Origin: an uncultured Bacteroidales bacterium
GTDB taxonomy: Bacteria > Bacteroidota > Bacteroidia > Bacteroidales > P3
Direction of reading: 5' to 3'
NCBI GenBank assembly: GCA_937915785.1
Contig: CALGGY010000152.1
Span: forward strand, 1-17,502
Length of the DNA: 17,502 bases
The notes under the pieces are model-generated. The model saw only the letters and a list, made by a program, of their open reading frames with translations. It did no database searches and had not been told where the DNA came from. A program made the position numbers and the translations under genes. How positions within the stretch are numbered: position 1 is the stretch's first letter; every line of letters starts with the position of its first letter. This document shows, one piece after another, positions 7,175 through 12,756 of the stretch.

Positions 7175-7197
7175 ATTGTTTTTTTTTCGTATCTTTG
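7163..7197 (+). promoter_or_regulatory. Bacteroidota-type promoter of the 30-aa membrane moron
   Basis: The -7 box TATCTTTG is at 7190-7197, with TTTG at 7163-7166 as the candidate -33 element (23-bp spacing). The sequence from the T-run through GTATCTTTGC is nearly the same as in the other moron promoter. The -7 box ends 8 bases before the ATG at 7206, so the message should be leaderless or have only a few leader bases. The promoter overlaps the start of the leftward tape measure gene. Confidence 0.65.
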
Positions 7198-7205
7198 CAG
7201 ATGAT

Positions 7206-7298
7206 ATGACTTGCGTTGTAACCTTTGCCGTTTTTTTGGCGCTGTGTGTGATATTTGCGCTGGTGTGCGACGACCGCGACGACATGCCGTGGGATTAG
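7206..7298 (+). CDS. 30-residue single-pass membrane peptide (moron)
   Basis: The peptide is MTCVVTFAVFLALCVIFALV followed by CDDRDDMPWD: a hydrophobic helix with three cysteines and an acidic tail. It lies on the plus strand in a 125-bp gap between two leftward genes that otherwise has no content. A consensus promoter stands directly upstream, and the stop is one base from the stop of the converging chaperone gene. A two-codon frame (ATG ATA TGA, 7201-7209) overlaps its start, so the stop of the mini-frame overlaps the ATG. No family is recognised. Small phage membrane peptides often act in superinfection exclusion or lysis control, but nothing in the sequence picks one. Confidence 0.6.
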   Translation: MTCVVTFAVFLALCVIFALVCDDRDDMPWD

Positions 7299-7299
7299 T

Positions 7300-7464
7300 T
7301 CATCCCCTTGTGTTTTCCCGTTTCCGGATGTCGGCAATCTGCGCGAATTTCTCCGCCCATTGTTCGTCGGAGAGCTGGCCGGGGTCTGTGTGGAGGTAGT
7401 ACTGGATCATGGTGTCCACATATCCCACCCAGTTGTGCTCCCACGTTCCAACGGCGGAGTTCAC
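7300..7464 (-). CDS. Tail assembly chaperone, downstream (T-like) part, reached by -1 frameshift
   Basis: This encodes 54 residues if started at GTG 7464 (VNSAVGTWEHNWVGYVDTMI, then QYYLHTDPGQLSDEQWAEKF). It overlaps the stop of the preceding gene by 4 bp (GTGA). More likely it is made as an extension of that gene. The heptamer GGGAAAG (7473 to 7467) lies 4 bases before the first stop in the correct phase, and a -1 slip joins the frames as ...VGK-A-VNSAVG..., giving a 152-residue fusion. Lambda gpG/gpGT uses the same heptamer. The position just before the tape measure gene is that of such pairs. The GTG start may be a backup or accidental. Confidence 0.75.
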   Translation of the reverse strand: MNSAVGTWEHNWVGYVDTMIQYYLHTDPGQLSDEQWAEKFAQIADIRKRENTRG

Positions 7465-7757
7465 AGCTTTCCCACTTCAACCTGTTTTATTTGGATAAGT
7501 GCGTCGGCCAGAGCGCTGCACCCGAGCAGGTACTCGGTGTCGTCAAAAAAGATGGTGTCGCCGCCGAGGAAACAGCTTTTGAGCATCACCTCGGTCATTT
7601 TCAGCGGGTCGTCCTGCAGGGCCATGGCGTAGCTCAGCTCCTTGCGGTTGGGTTTGCGGAAATATGCCTTGTGCCCGTCGGCGGAGGTGTAGAACACATC
7701 GCCGTGCTTTTTTTTCCATTGCTCTATCAGAGCCTCTGAAACTTCTTTGTTCTGCAT
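7461..7757 (-). CDS. Tail assembly chaperone, upstream (G-like) protein
   Basis: This encodes 98 residues starting MQNKEVSEALIEQWKKKHGD. It contains AYFRKPNRKELSYAMALQDD and a short helical end, as in tail assembly chaperones located between tube and tape measure genes. The protein coats the tape measure during assembly and is absent from the virion. The start at 7757 is preceded by the A/C-rich leader TTTAAACACAAATCAAACA. The frame ends VEVGKL-stop, and the slippery heptamer covers the GK codons. Confidence 0.75.
   Translation of the reverse strand: MQNKEVSEALIEQWKKKHGDVFYTSADGHKAYFRKPNRKELSYAMALQDDPLKMTEVMLKSCFLGGDTIFFDDTEYLLGCSALADALIQIKQVEVGKL
7467..7473 (-). promoter_or_regulatory. Programmed -1 ribosomal frameshift site GGGAAAG
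   Basis: In the reading frame of the upstream chaperone the codons are GTG GGA AAG CTG TGA, so the heptamer is read G-GGA-AAG, exactly the X-XXY-YYZ form. Slipping back one base gives GGG AAA and then GCT GTG AAC, entering the downstream 54-codon frame. A modest GC stem (CTCC with GGAG) lies downstream. I cannot judge its strength. Confidence 0.75.
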
Positions 7758-7800
7758 TGTTTGATTTGTGTTTAAAGGGTGTTTGAACTGTGTTTGTGGC

Positions 7801-7861
7801 AACGTGCGGGGGGCGGCTCCTGTCGGAACCAACCCGGTTTTCCGCCCCTCCGCGCCACGTT
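7801..7861. repeat. Large imperfect inverted repeat in the 108-bp gap after the tail tube gene
   Basis: AACGTG (7801-7806), CGG (7807-7809) and GGGGCGG (7810-7816) pair with CCGCCCC (7842-7848), CCG (7850-7852) and CACGTT (7856-7861), giving 16 base pairs with two small bulges. The loop contains a second short stem (GGAACC with GGTT..TTCC). There is no T-run on the minus-strand side, so it is not an ordinary terminator. It may protect the highly expressed tube message or set the ratio of tube to chaperone. Confidence 0.7.
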
Positions 7862-7865
7862 TCGT

Positions 7866-8294
7866 TTAATCCTGGTACTGTATGTCCATGGCGATGAACG
7901 GCAGGGTGATGCTCATGTTCACATCGCCTTGGTTGAAGGTTTTCGCGTCCTCGGTGAACTGGATGCCGAAGATGCGGTCGGTTATCATCACGTTGCCGGC
8001 TGCCGGGTTGCCGTAGCACACCACGGCGTCGAGGCTTATGCCCATGATGCTGGCGCTGCCGGTGGCGGCTTTGGCGGCTATGTGCAGGCTTTCGAGCTCG
8101 CTCTGCAGGACTTTTATCTCGCCCTCGTAGCTTTTGTTGCCCTGCTGTATGCTCACGGGCTTGTTGCCTTTGCCGTAGATGGCCTCTTTGGTCATTTTTT
8201 CGGAGTAGCTTATCTCCTGCACTCCGGTAACGTCCTTGCCGCCGAGTATCAGCGACACGTCGCTCCATTGGTATTCGCGTCCGTTGATTATCAT
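7866..8294 (-). CDS. Tail tube protein
   Basis: This encodes 142 residues beginning MIINGREYQWSDVSLILGGK. The N-terminus, the following VTGVQEISYSEKMTKEAIYG, and the beta-rich body ending 'LPFIAMDIQYQD' are typical of myovirus tube proteins. The pattern 'G..V.GV..I.Ys...ke.iyG.g..P..I..Gn..yeG.i.vlq.E...L' is common in Bacteroidota phages. It follows the sheath gene as in Mu (L then M). It is one of the few genes here with a plausible Shine-Dalgarno sequence (AAAGGA, 6 bases before ATG), fitting high expression. Confidence 0.8.
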   Translation of the reverse strand: MIINGREYQWSDVSLILGGKDVTGVQEISYSEKMTKEAIYGKGNKPVSIQQGNKSYEGEIKVLQSELESLHIAAKAATGSASIMGISLDAVVCYGNPAAGNVMITDRIFGIQFTEDAKTFNQGDVNMSITLPFIAMDIQYQD

Positions 8295-8316
8295 GTTGTG
8301 TCCTTTCTTTATTTAT

Positions 8317-9516
8317 TTAGTTGTCGATAAGAAAACCGAGTTCCACGTTGATGTATTTGGCGTAGCCGTAGGGTTTCACCTGCAGTGTGAGGTTCACCGC
8401 GCTGCTGGCGGCTATGTTGCTGCCGGTGTCCACGGTGCAGCGCACTCCGCGGTCGCTGTCGCTTTCGGGGTCGTTGCCCAGCTCGCCGTTGGCGGTCATC
8501 TCGTTGGTGATGGCGGCTATTATGTCGGTCTCCCATGCCTTGGCCACGCTGGCCACTATGGTGCCCTGGTCGGTTACCGGTATCTCGTCGCCCAGTTTTT
8601 CCACCAGTGTGCGGTAGGCTATGCGGTAGGCCTTGTCGATGGTGCGGCGGCGTGGTATCAGGGCGTAGTCGTCGGTGGGCGATGTCGCCAGCTTGTCGTC
8701 GCTCCAGTAGTAGCCTGCCTTGCCTACGTAGGTGCGCGGGCAGATGTAGCCCGCGTCGTGCAGGAGTTCCGGGTTGCCCAGTTCGGCTTTCAGGCTGCCG
8801 ATGTACATGGTTTCGGCGGCAATGGCGCCGTCTTTCACGCGGGCGAGGCTTCGCTGCACGGGTTTGGCGGCCAGCCTTCCGGCCACGAGGCCTATGGCGG
8901 CCTGGTCGCTGCCCGACGCGGTGTCGCCTATCACCACGGCCACGCGGTTGTAGGCGCTTGCGCTCAGGCTGGTGATGTTGGCCGGCACGCCGCTGTAGTT
9001 CAGCCCTTCTATCAGGCCCACGAAGGGGGCGTATTTGGTGGCCGTGTAGTCGTCGGCCAGCTGTTGCAGTTTGGCGATGGCGGCAAAGGCGGTGTCGTCT
9101 ATGGCTCCGCCGTTGGTGTACGAGGCTGTGCCGGGCGCCCCGGCGTGTACCATCAGTATGCGTATTGCTCCGGCGGCTGCGTCGAGCAGCGTGGCGGCGT
9201 AGGTGTTGGTCTTGTCGCAGAGGTTGGCGTAGCTTACGGTGGCGGCCACGCCCATCAGCCACAGCTTGCTGCCTTCGGGGGCTTCGTCGTAGAACTCCTT
9301 TACAATTTTGTACACGTTGCCGTTGGCTCCCGTGGAGCTCTTGGTGATGCCCAGCGACACAAGGTCGGCAAGGCAGGTGAGGTGATAGGGAGTGCTCAGC
9401 GCGAAGGTGCCGGACACCGCCGCGGCGTGGGTCAGCAGTCCGCAAACGCCGTCTTCCGACGGGGACACGGAACCCAGCGTACCGTTCTGAAAATCGATTT
9501 TAACTCGTGGTAGCAT
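8317..9516 (-). CDS. Contractile tail sheath protein (DUF2586-like)
   Basis: This encodes 399 residues. The start (MLPRVKIDFQNGTLGSVSPS), the central alpha/beta segment with KLWLMGVAAT and RILMVHAGAPGTASYTNGGA, and the C-terminal part (RTIDKAYRIAYRTLVEKLGD, then a final beta strand ending 'VELGFLIDN') match the DUF2586-type sheath of Bacteroidota phages. The sheath surrounds the tube and contracts to drive it through the envelope, so this phage is a myovirus. The leader is A-rich (CTAAAAACAAAAAAATATG) with no Shine-Dalgarno sequence. Confidence 0.8.
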   Translation of the reverse strand: MLPRVKIDFQNGTLGSVSPSEDGVCGLLTHAAAVSGTFALSTPYHLTCLADLVSLGITKSSTGANGNVYKIVKEFYDEAPEGSKLWLMGVAATVSYANLCDKTNTYAATLLDAAAGAIRILMVHAGAPGTASYTNGGAIDDTAFAAIAKLQQLADDYTATKYAPFVGLIEGLNYSGVPANITSLSASAYNRVAVVIGDTASGSDQAAIGLVAGRLAAKPVQRSLARVKDGAIAAETMYIGSLKAELGNPELLHDAGYICPRTYVGKAGYYWSDDKLATSPTDDYALIPRRRTIDKAYRIAYRTLVEKLGDEIPVTDQGTIVASVAKAWETDIIAAITNEMTANGELGNDPESDSDRGVRCTVDTGSNIAASSAVNLTLQVKPYGYAKYINVELGFLIDN

Positions 9517-9528
9517 ATTTTTTTGTTT

Positions 9529-9945
9529 TTAGTTGGTTTTCTGTTTTTTTATTATCAGTGTGGCTATTAGTGTGATTATGGCGGCGGCGCAGCCGGCCAC
9601 CTGTTTCCACACCCAGTCCGGGGTTTTGTACTGTGTGAGCACCGTTTCTTTGTCCACCGTGCGCACGCTGTCGGCGGTGGCGGTGGCGGCGGCTTTGTGC
9701 TCGCTGCGGCTGGCGATGTACACGGTGCGTATGCTGTCGCGGTACACGGTGTCGGCTTTCTGCCACAGCCGCACGGTGTTGTTCACAAGCACGGTGTCGC
9801 GCTGTCGCACGGTGTCGCGCACCTCTTTCACGCGTTCAATCTGCGTACGGCTGCTCTGTGTTGTTGTTCGTCTTGTCGTGCCGCAGCTGTTCAAGAACAG
9901 GGCAGTCGTCAGAATGCTCGCAATTATTAGCCTGTTGTATGGCAT
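9529..9945 (-). CDS. Spanin-type lipoprotein with C-terminal membrane anchor (u-spanin-like)
   Basis: This encodes 138 residues. The N-terminus MPYNRLIIASILTTALFLNS followed by Cys21 is a lipoprotein signal. Residues about 30-105 are charged and repetitive (RDTVRQRDTVLVNNTVRLWQ), and residues about 115-131 (QVAGCAAAIITLIATLII) form a membrane helix followed by a lysine-rich tail. A lipid anchor at one end and an inner-membrane helix at the other is the layout of u-spanins, single proteins that fuse inner and outer membranes in the last step of lysis. Its first third is encoded within the end of the preceding gene in another frame, as Rz1 is within Rz. It could instead be the outer-membrane half of a two-component spanin. 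Confidence 0.65.
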   Translation of the reverse strand: MPYNRLIIASILTTALFLNSCGTTRRTTTQSSRTQIERVKEVRDTVRQRDTVLVNNTVRLWQKADTVYRDSIRTVYIASRSEHKAAATATADSVRTVDKETVLTQYKTPDWVWKQVAGCAAAIITLIATLIIKKQKTN

Positions 9946-10171
9946 GTGTCAGTTTTTTCACGTCGCGGCGCAGGCCTTTCACCTCGCGCTGCAGGGGTTC
10001 GGCGATGTTGTTTTTCCATTCGGACACGTAGCTCTGTGCCAGCTCCATGTCCTTGGCGGCGTTGTCCTTGCGCAGGGCCGCCACCTCCTGCGTGTGGCGT
10101 TTGCGGTCCCATATCCAGCCGCACCCGCCAAGTATGGTTGTCAGTGCCAGTATGATGCTTGTCCAGTCCAT
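9836..10171 (-). CDS. Small membrane protein with coiled coil (i-spanin or holin candidate)
   Basis: This encodes 111 residues. Residues 4-21 (TSIILALTTILGGCGWIW) form an N-terminal membrane helix, and residues 22-80 form a charged coiled coil (RHTQEVAALRKDNAAKDMEL, then QREVKGLRRDVKKLTHAIQQ). The C-terminus contains CEHSDDCPVL. This shape fits Rz-type i-spanins and is common in lysis regions of Bacteroidota prophages. It overlaps the lipoprotein gene by 110 bp in a different frame. The lysozyme nearby has no signal peptide, so a holin is needed. This protein is the best candidate in the window if it is not the i-spanin. Confidence 0.6.
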   Translation of the reverse strand: MDWTSIILALTTILGGCGWIWDRKRHTQEVAALRKDNAAKDMELAQSYVSEWKNNIAEPLQREVKGLRRDVKKLTHAIQQANNCEHSDDCPVLEQLRHDKTNNNTEQPYAD

Positions 10172-10195
10172 CGGGTTGAAAGTTTATGGTTCGGA

Positions 10196-11257
10196 CTAAT
10201 TCCATTTTCCGTTATAGTACACAAGCACCCGTGTGCCATGCAGGTCGCCGAGGGGTATTTGCAGTCCATGCACGTCCACGGTGTCGGCGGTGTTGTTCTG
10301 CGCGTCGGCGTTGGTGAGGTACAGTTTGTACCCGTCTTGGGGCGTTCCGCCGTAGGTGAGGTAGGCCGTACCGCCGCAGGTGTCTGTTATGATTACCTGC
10401 ACCTCGCTCTCGGAGCCGCCGCCCACGGTTTTGCTTTGCTCGTTGGAGATGCTCCAGTCCTCCACCGCTATGGAGCCTTGTCCGTTGTTAGTGTTAGAGG
10501 GGGGCTCCACCTTGGCGAGGCAGCGCCACTCGCCGTTCATCATTATGGCGTATGCCGCTTCGATGCCGTCCATGTCGGTCAGGCCGCTGCACCCATAAAC
10601 GGTCACCAGCGCGCTTTCGCCATTTATGCGGATAATGGCGCCCTCGGCGGGTATGAAGGGTGATGGGCTTAAATTTACCGTGCAACCGGATGTGAGGGCG
10701 GTTGTGTCCAAACCAAGTTGTATCAGCGTGGCTCCGTCCACGTCATCATTGCCGCCCAGACTGTAATCTTGGCCATCCTGAAGCGTCGCTGTTAGCGTTA
10801 CTGTTTTGGGGGCTTGCGCCTGCGGGGTTGTGTTTTCCTCGCCGGACGCCTGTGGTGTTCCCCCCATCAGCACAAAGGCGGCGCCGGTGTACATCAGCGC
10901 GCAGGCGGTGGTGGTTTCCGTCGAGGTGGCCACGGTGGCCACGGTGCTCCCGCCGGCTTTCACCGCAAGTGTGTGCGGCGATTCCTCGCCTGCGGCGTTG
11001 GCGAAGTCGACAAATATCATGGCGCCGGTGGGAGTGTTGTCCGCGGCGGTGAGTGTCAGTTCAAAGTCCTGGGCCATGTTGCGCAGGCTGAGGTAATATT
11101 CGGTGCGGTACACCGTGAGGCTGTGTTGTGCCGCATTGTCCAGAACTATATGCTCGCTGGTGTGGAGCAGCACAGGTATGCGTTTGTTTTCGTCGCCCGG
11201 TATGTCGGGAGCCTCGGTTTCGTAGGTGGCGTTGCGTGTGTAGTTCAGTTCGCCCAT
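10196..11257 (-). CDS. Beta-rich virion protein of unknown function (possible fibre or decoration)
   Basis: This encodes 353 residues from ATG 11257; an upstream start at 11290 would add 11 residues. I see no catalytic motif, signal peptide or membrane helix. The sequence is rich in T, G, A and V and seems to hold three modules, each ending in a hydrophobic strand with an aromatic or NG turn: ALMYTGAAFVLMGG, AYAIMMNGEWRCLAK and the C-terminal VLVYYNGKWN. Such endings are usual in phage fibre or surface beta-modules. It lies between lysozyme and spanin genes, an odd place for a fibre. The leader AAAACAATAAAACCT supports the chosen start. Confidence 0.55.
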   Translation of the reverse strand: MGELNYTRNATYETEAPDIPGDENKRIPVLLHTSEHIVLDNAAQHSLTVYRTEYYLSLRNMAQDFELTLTAADNTPTGAMIFVDFANAAGEESPHTLAVKAGGSTVATVATSTETTTACALMYTGAAFVLMGGTPQASGEENTTPQAQAPKTVTLTATLQDGQDYSLGGNDDVDGATLIQLGLDTTALTSGCTVNLSPSPFIPAEGAIIRINGESALVTVYGCSGLTDMDGIEAAYAIMMNGEWRCLAKVEPPSNTNNGQGSIAVEDWSISNEQSKTVGGGSESEVQVIITDTCGGTAYLTYGGTPQDGYKLYLTNADAQNNTADTVDVHGLQIPLGDLHGTRVLVYYNGKWN

Positions 11258-11280
11258 AGGTTTTATTGTTTTAAATTTCG

Positions 11281-11299
11281 GTTTCCGCAATCCGGAAAC
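11281..11299. other. Intercistronic hairpin after lysozyme
   Basis: GTTTCCG (11281-11287) and CGGAAAC (11293-11299) form a perfect 7-bp stem with a 5-base loop. It lies between the lysozyme stop and the next start and has no T-run. It might protect or divide the message. Confidence 0.5.
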
Positions 11300-11311
11300 A
11301 ATTACTGATTA

Positions 11312-11737
11312 TTAACTGAAATAGAGGTCTGCTTCGGCCTTGCGACGGCGCGCCAGTCCGGGCAGTGTTTTGCCGGCGGCTTTGGTCCACATGCCGAAGG
11401 CGGCGCGGATGAGGGTTTCGGAGGCGCCGGCTTTTATGCGTTTCAGGAGTGTGCTTTTGCTGAAGGCTCCGAAGCCGCAGTTGTAGATGAAAGAGACAAG
11501 GGCGTCGAACTGGTTCTGGTTGAGGTCGAGGTTCAGGCCGTCGAGCTGTTTTTCTATCTGTTCGAGGTCGTCCTTAAGGTATTCCACGGCCTGTTGTGCG
11601 GTGATGGTCATACCCTCTTTCACGTTTTTGGTGTGTCCGTAGCCGATGGTGAGCACTCCGGCCGGGCACCGGTAGGCTTTCAGCCTGCAGCCCTCAAATT
11701 GTTTTATCAGCTCTATGCCCTTGTAGCTTGTTTTCAT
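11312..11737 (-). CDS. Endolysin, GH24 lysozyme (T4/P22 type)
   Basis: This encodes 141 residues. The start MKTSYKGIELIKQFEGCRLK contains catalytic Glu15, then Cys24 nine residues later (AYRCPAG), and Thr30 in LTIGYGHT. The spacing E-x8-[D/C]-x5-T is that of the GH24 triad (T4 lysozyme Glu11, Asp20, Thr26), with Cys in place of Asp, a known variant. QFDALVSFIYNCGFGAF and the basic LPGLARRRKAEADLY end are also typical. It cleaves the MurNAc-GlcNAc bond in peptidoglycan. No signal peptide is visible, so release depends on a holin. It follows the capsid gene across a terminator. Confidence 0.92.
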   Translation of the reverse strand: MKTSYKGIELIKQFEGCRLKAYRCPAGVLTIGYGHTKNVKEGMTITAQQAVEYLKDDLEQIEKQLDGLNLDLNQNQFDALVSFIYNCGFGAFSKSTLLKRIKAGASETLIRAAFGMWTKAAGKTLPGLARRRKAEADLYFS

Positions 11738-11767
11738 GTGTTGGTTTACTTTTTTGTTTTTTTTTGG

Positions 11768-11792
11768 AAAAAGGGGCGGGGGTTGCCCGCCC
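11768..11792 (-). terminator. Intrinsic terminator after the major capsid gene
   Basis: On the minus strand GGGCGGG (11792-11786) pairs perfectly with CCCGCCC (11780-11774) around a 5-base loop, followed by a C and then TTTTT. It lies 36 bp beyond the capsid stop. It should cap most capsid transcripts, so the lysis and tail genes need read-through, antitermination or a promoter I do not see. Confidence 0.8.
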
Positions 11793-11828
11793 GTTCACAA
11801 AGAGAGATAACAGAGATGGCAGTAAGTG

Positions 11829-12722
11829 TTAGCCTTGGTATATGAGCAACACGCCTTTTTTGTCGTAGCGGCAGGGTGCCCCGCCGGCGCGCATGTTGAA
11901 GGAGAGCACGTCGCCGTAGTAGGCGGGGTCGTTTTCGGTGGTGTAGGCTTCGATGTCGCCCATGGCGCGGCTCACGCAGTCCTGCTGCCATGCCAGCCCG
12001 GCGGCGCAGTCGGTGGCCGACTCGGTGTCGTCCCATGCTTTCAGGGTGCCGCCGGTGGCGGTTTTCAGCACTTTGGAGCGCATCATAAAGCTGAAGCCCA
12101 TGTAGGTGCCCAGCACGCCGCGTTCGGCATCGGCGCCGGCCAGGAAGTTGAGGGTGGCGGCGTCGGTCATGGCGCCGAGGAGCTGGTTGTACATCTCGCT
12201 GTCGAGGAGTATGTAGCGTCCGTTTTGGGGCACGTCGGCGGCGTCGAAAATCTTTTTCACGGCTTTGATGTCGGCCAGTGTGATGGCTTTGCGGTTGCCG
12301 GTGGCGGAGGGGATGTGGGCGGAGACGTTGGAGCCGGTGGTGGCCACAGTGGATGGCGAGGCGGGCACCCAGTTGTAGAGTATGTCGGCGGCTACGGCCT
12401 CACGCAGGGCGGCTTGGCTCTGCTCGGTGATGGAGGCGCGTTTGTTGTAGCTCAGCTCCACGTCCTCGGCGTGGTTCAGCACCACGGGGGCGGCGTAGAA
12501 CTTGCCGATGGTGTAGTTGAGGTCGTTGTCGGACCGCGAGCCGATGGTGGCGGGGAACGAGCTCAGGTTTTTGGTAACAGTGGCGGGGGTGCCGGCGTTG
12601 GGCACGTGCACTGTGCTGCCCTCCACAAAGGCGGAGTGGTCGCGCGATTTGGTTACGAAAGTGTCGTCGGGCCAGAAATCCTTTTGGATGTCGTTGAGCC
12701 AAATTTCTTTGTTTAAAGCCAT
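11829..12722 (-). CDS. Major capsid protein
   Basis: This encodes 297 residues starting MALNKEIWLNDIQKDFWPDD. The order after the protease/scaffold gene and the alpha/beta content (DIKAVKKIFDAADVPQNGRY, then ILLDSEMYNQLLGAM and GTYMGFSFMMRSKVL) match HK97-fold coat proteins of Mu-like and Bacteroidota phages. The block LLDSEMYNQLL followed by a GF-type strand is the A-domain signature of the fold. It forms the icosahedral shell. The leader has TTAAACACTAATCAAA before ATG, as in the chaperone gene. An intrinsic terminator follows. Confidence 0.8.
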   Translation of the reverse strand: MALNKEIWLNDIQKDFWPDDTFVTKSRDHSAFVEGSTVHVPNAGTPATVTKNLSSFPATIGSRSDNDLNYTIGKFYAAPVVLNHAEDVELSYNKRASITEQSQAALREAVAADILYNWVPASPSTVATTGSNVSAHIPSATGNRKAITLADIKAVKKIFDAADVPQNGRYILLDSEMYNQLLGAMTDAATLNFLAGADAERGVLGTYMGFSFMMRSKVLKTATGGTLKAWDDTESATDCAAGLAWQQDCVSRAMGDIEAYTTENDPAYYGDVLSFNMRAGGAPCRYDKKGVLLIYQG

Positions 12723-12756
12723 TTTGATTAGTGTTTAATTGGTTATTGATTTCTTG

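Noticed and set aside
8236..9513. Plus-strand open frame of about 425 codons opposite the sheath gene
   Set aside because: It is a Gly/Val/His-rich antisense shadow with no motif; the sheath on the minus strand explains the region.
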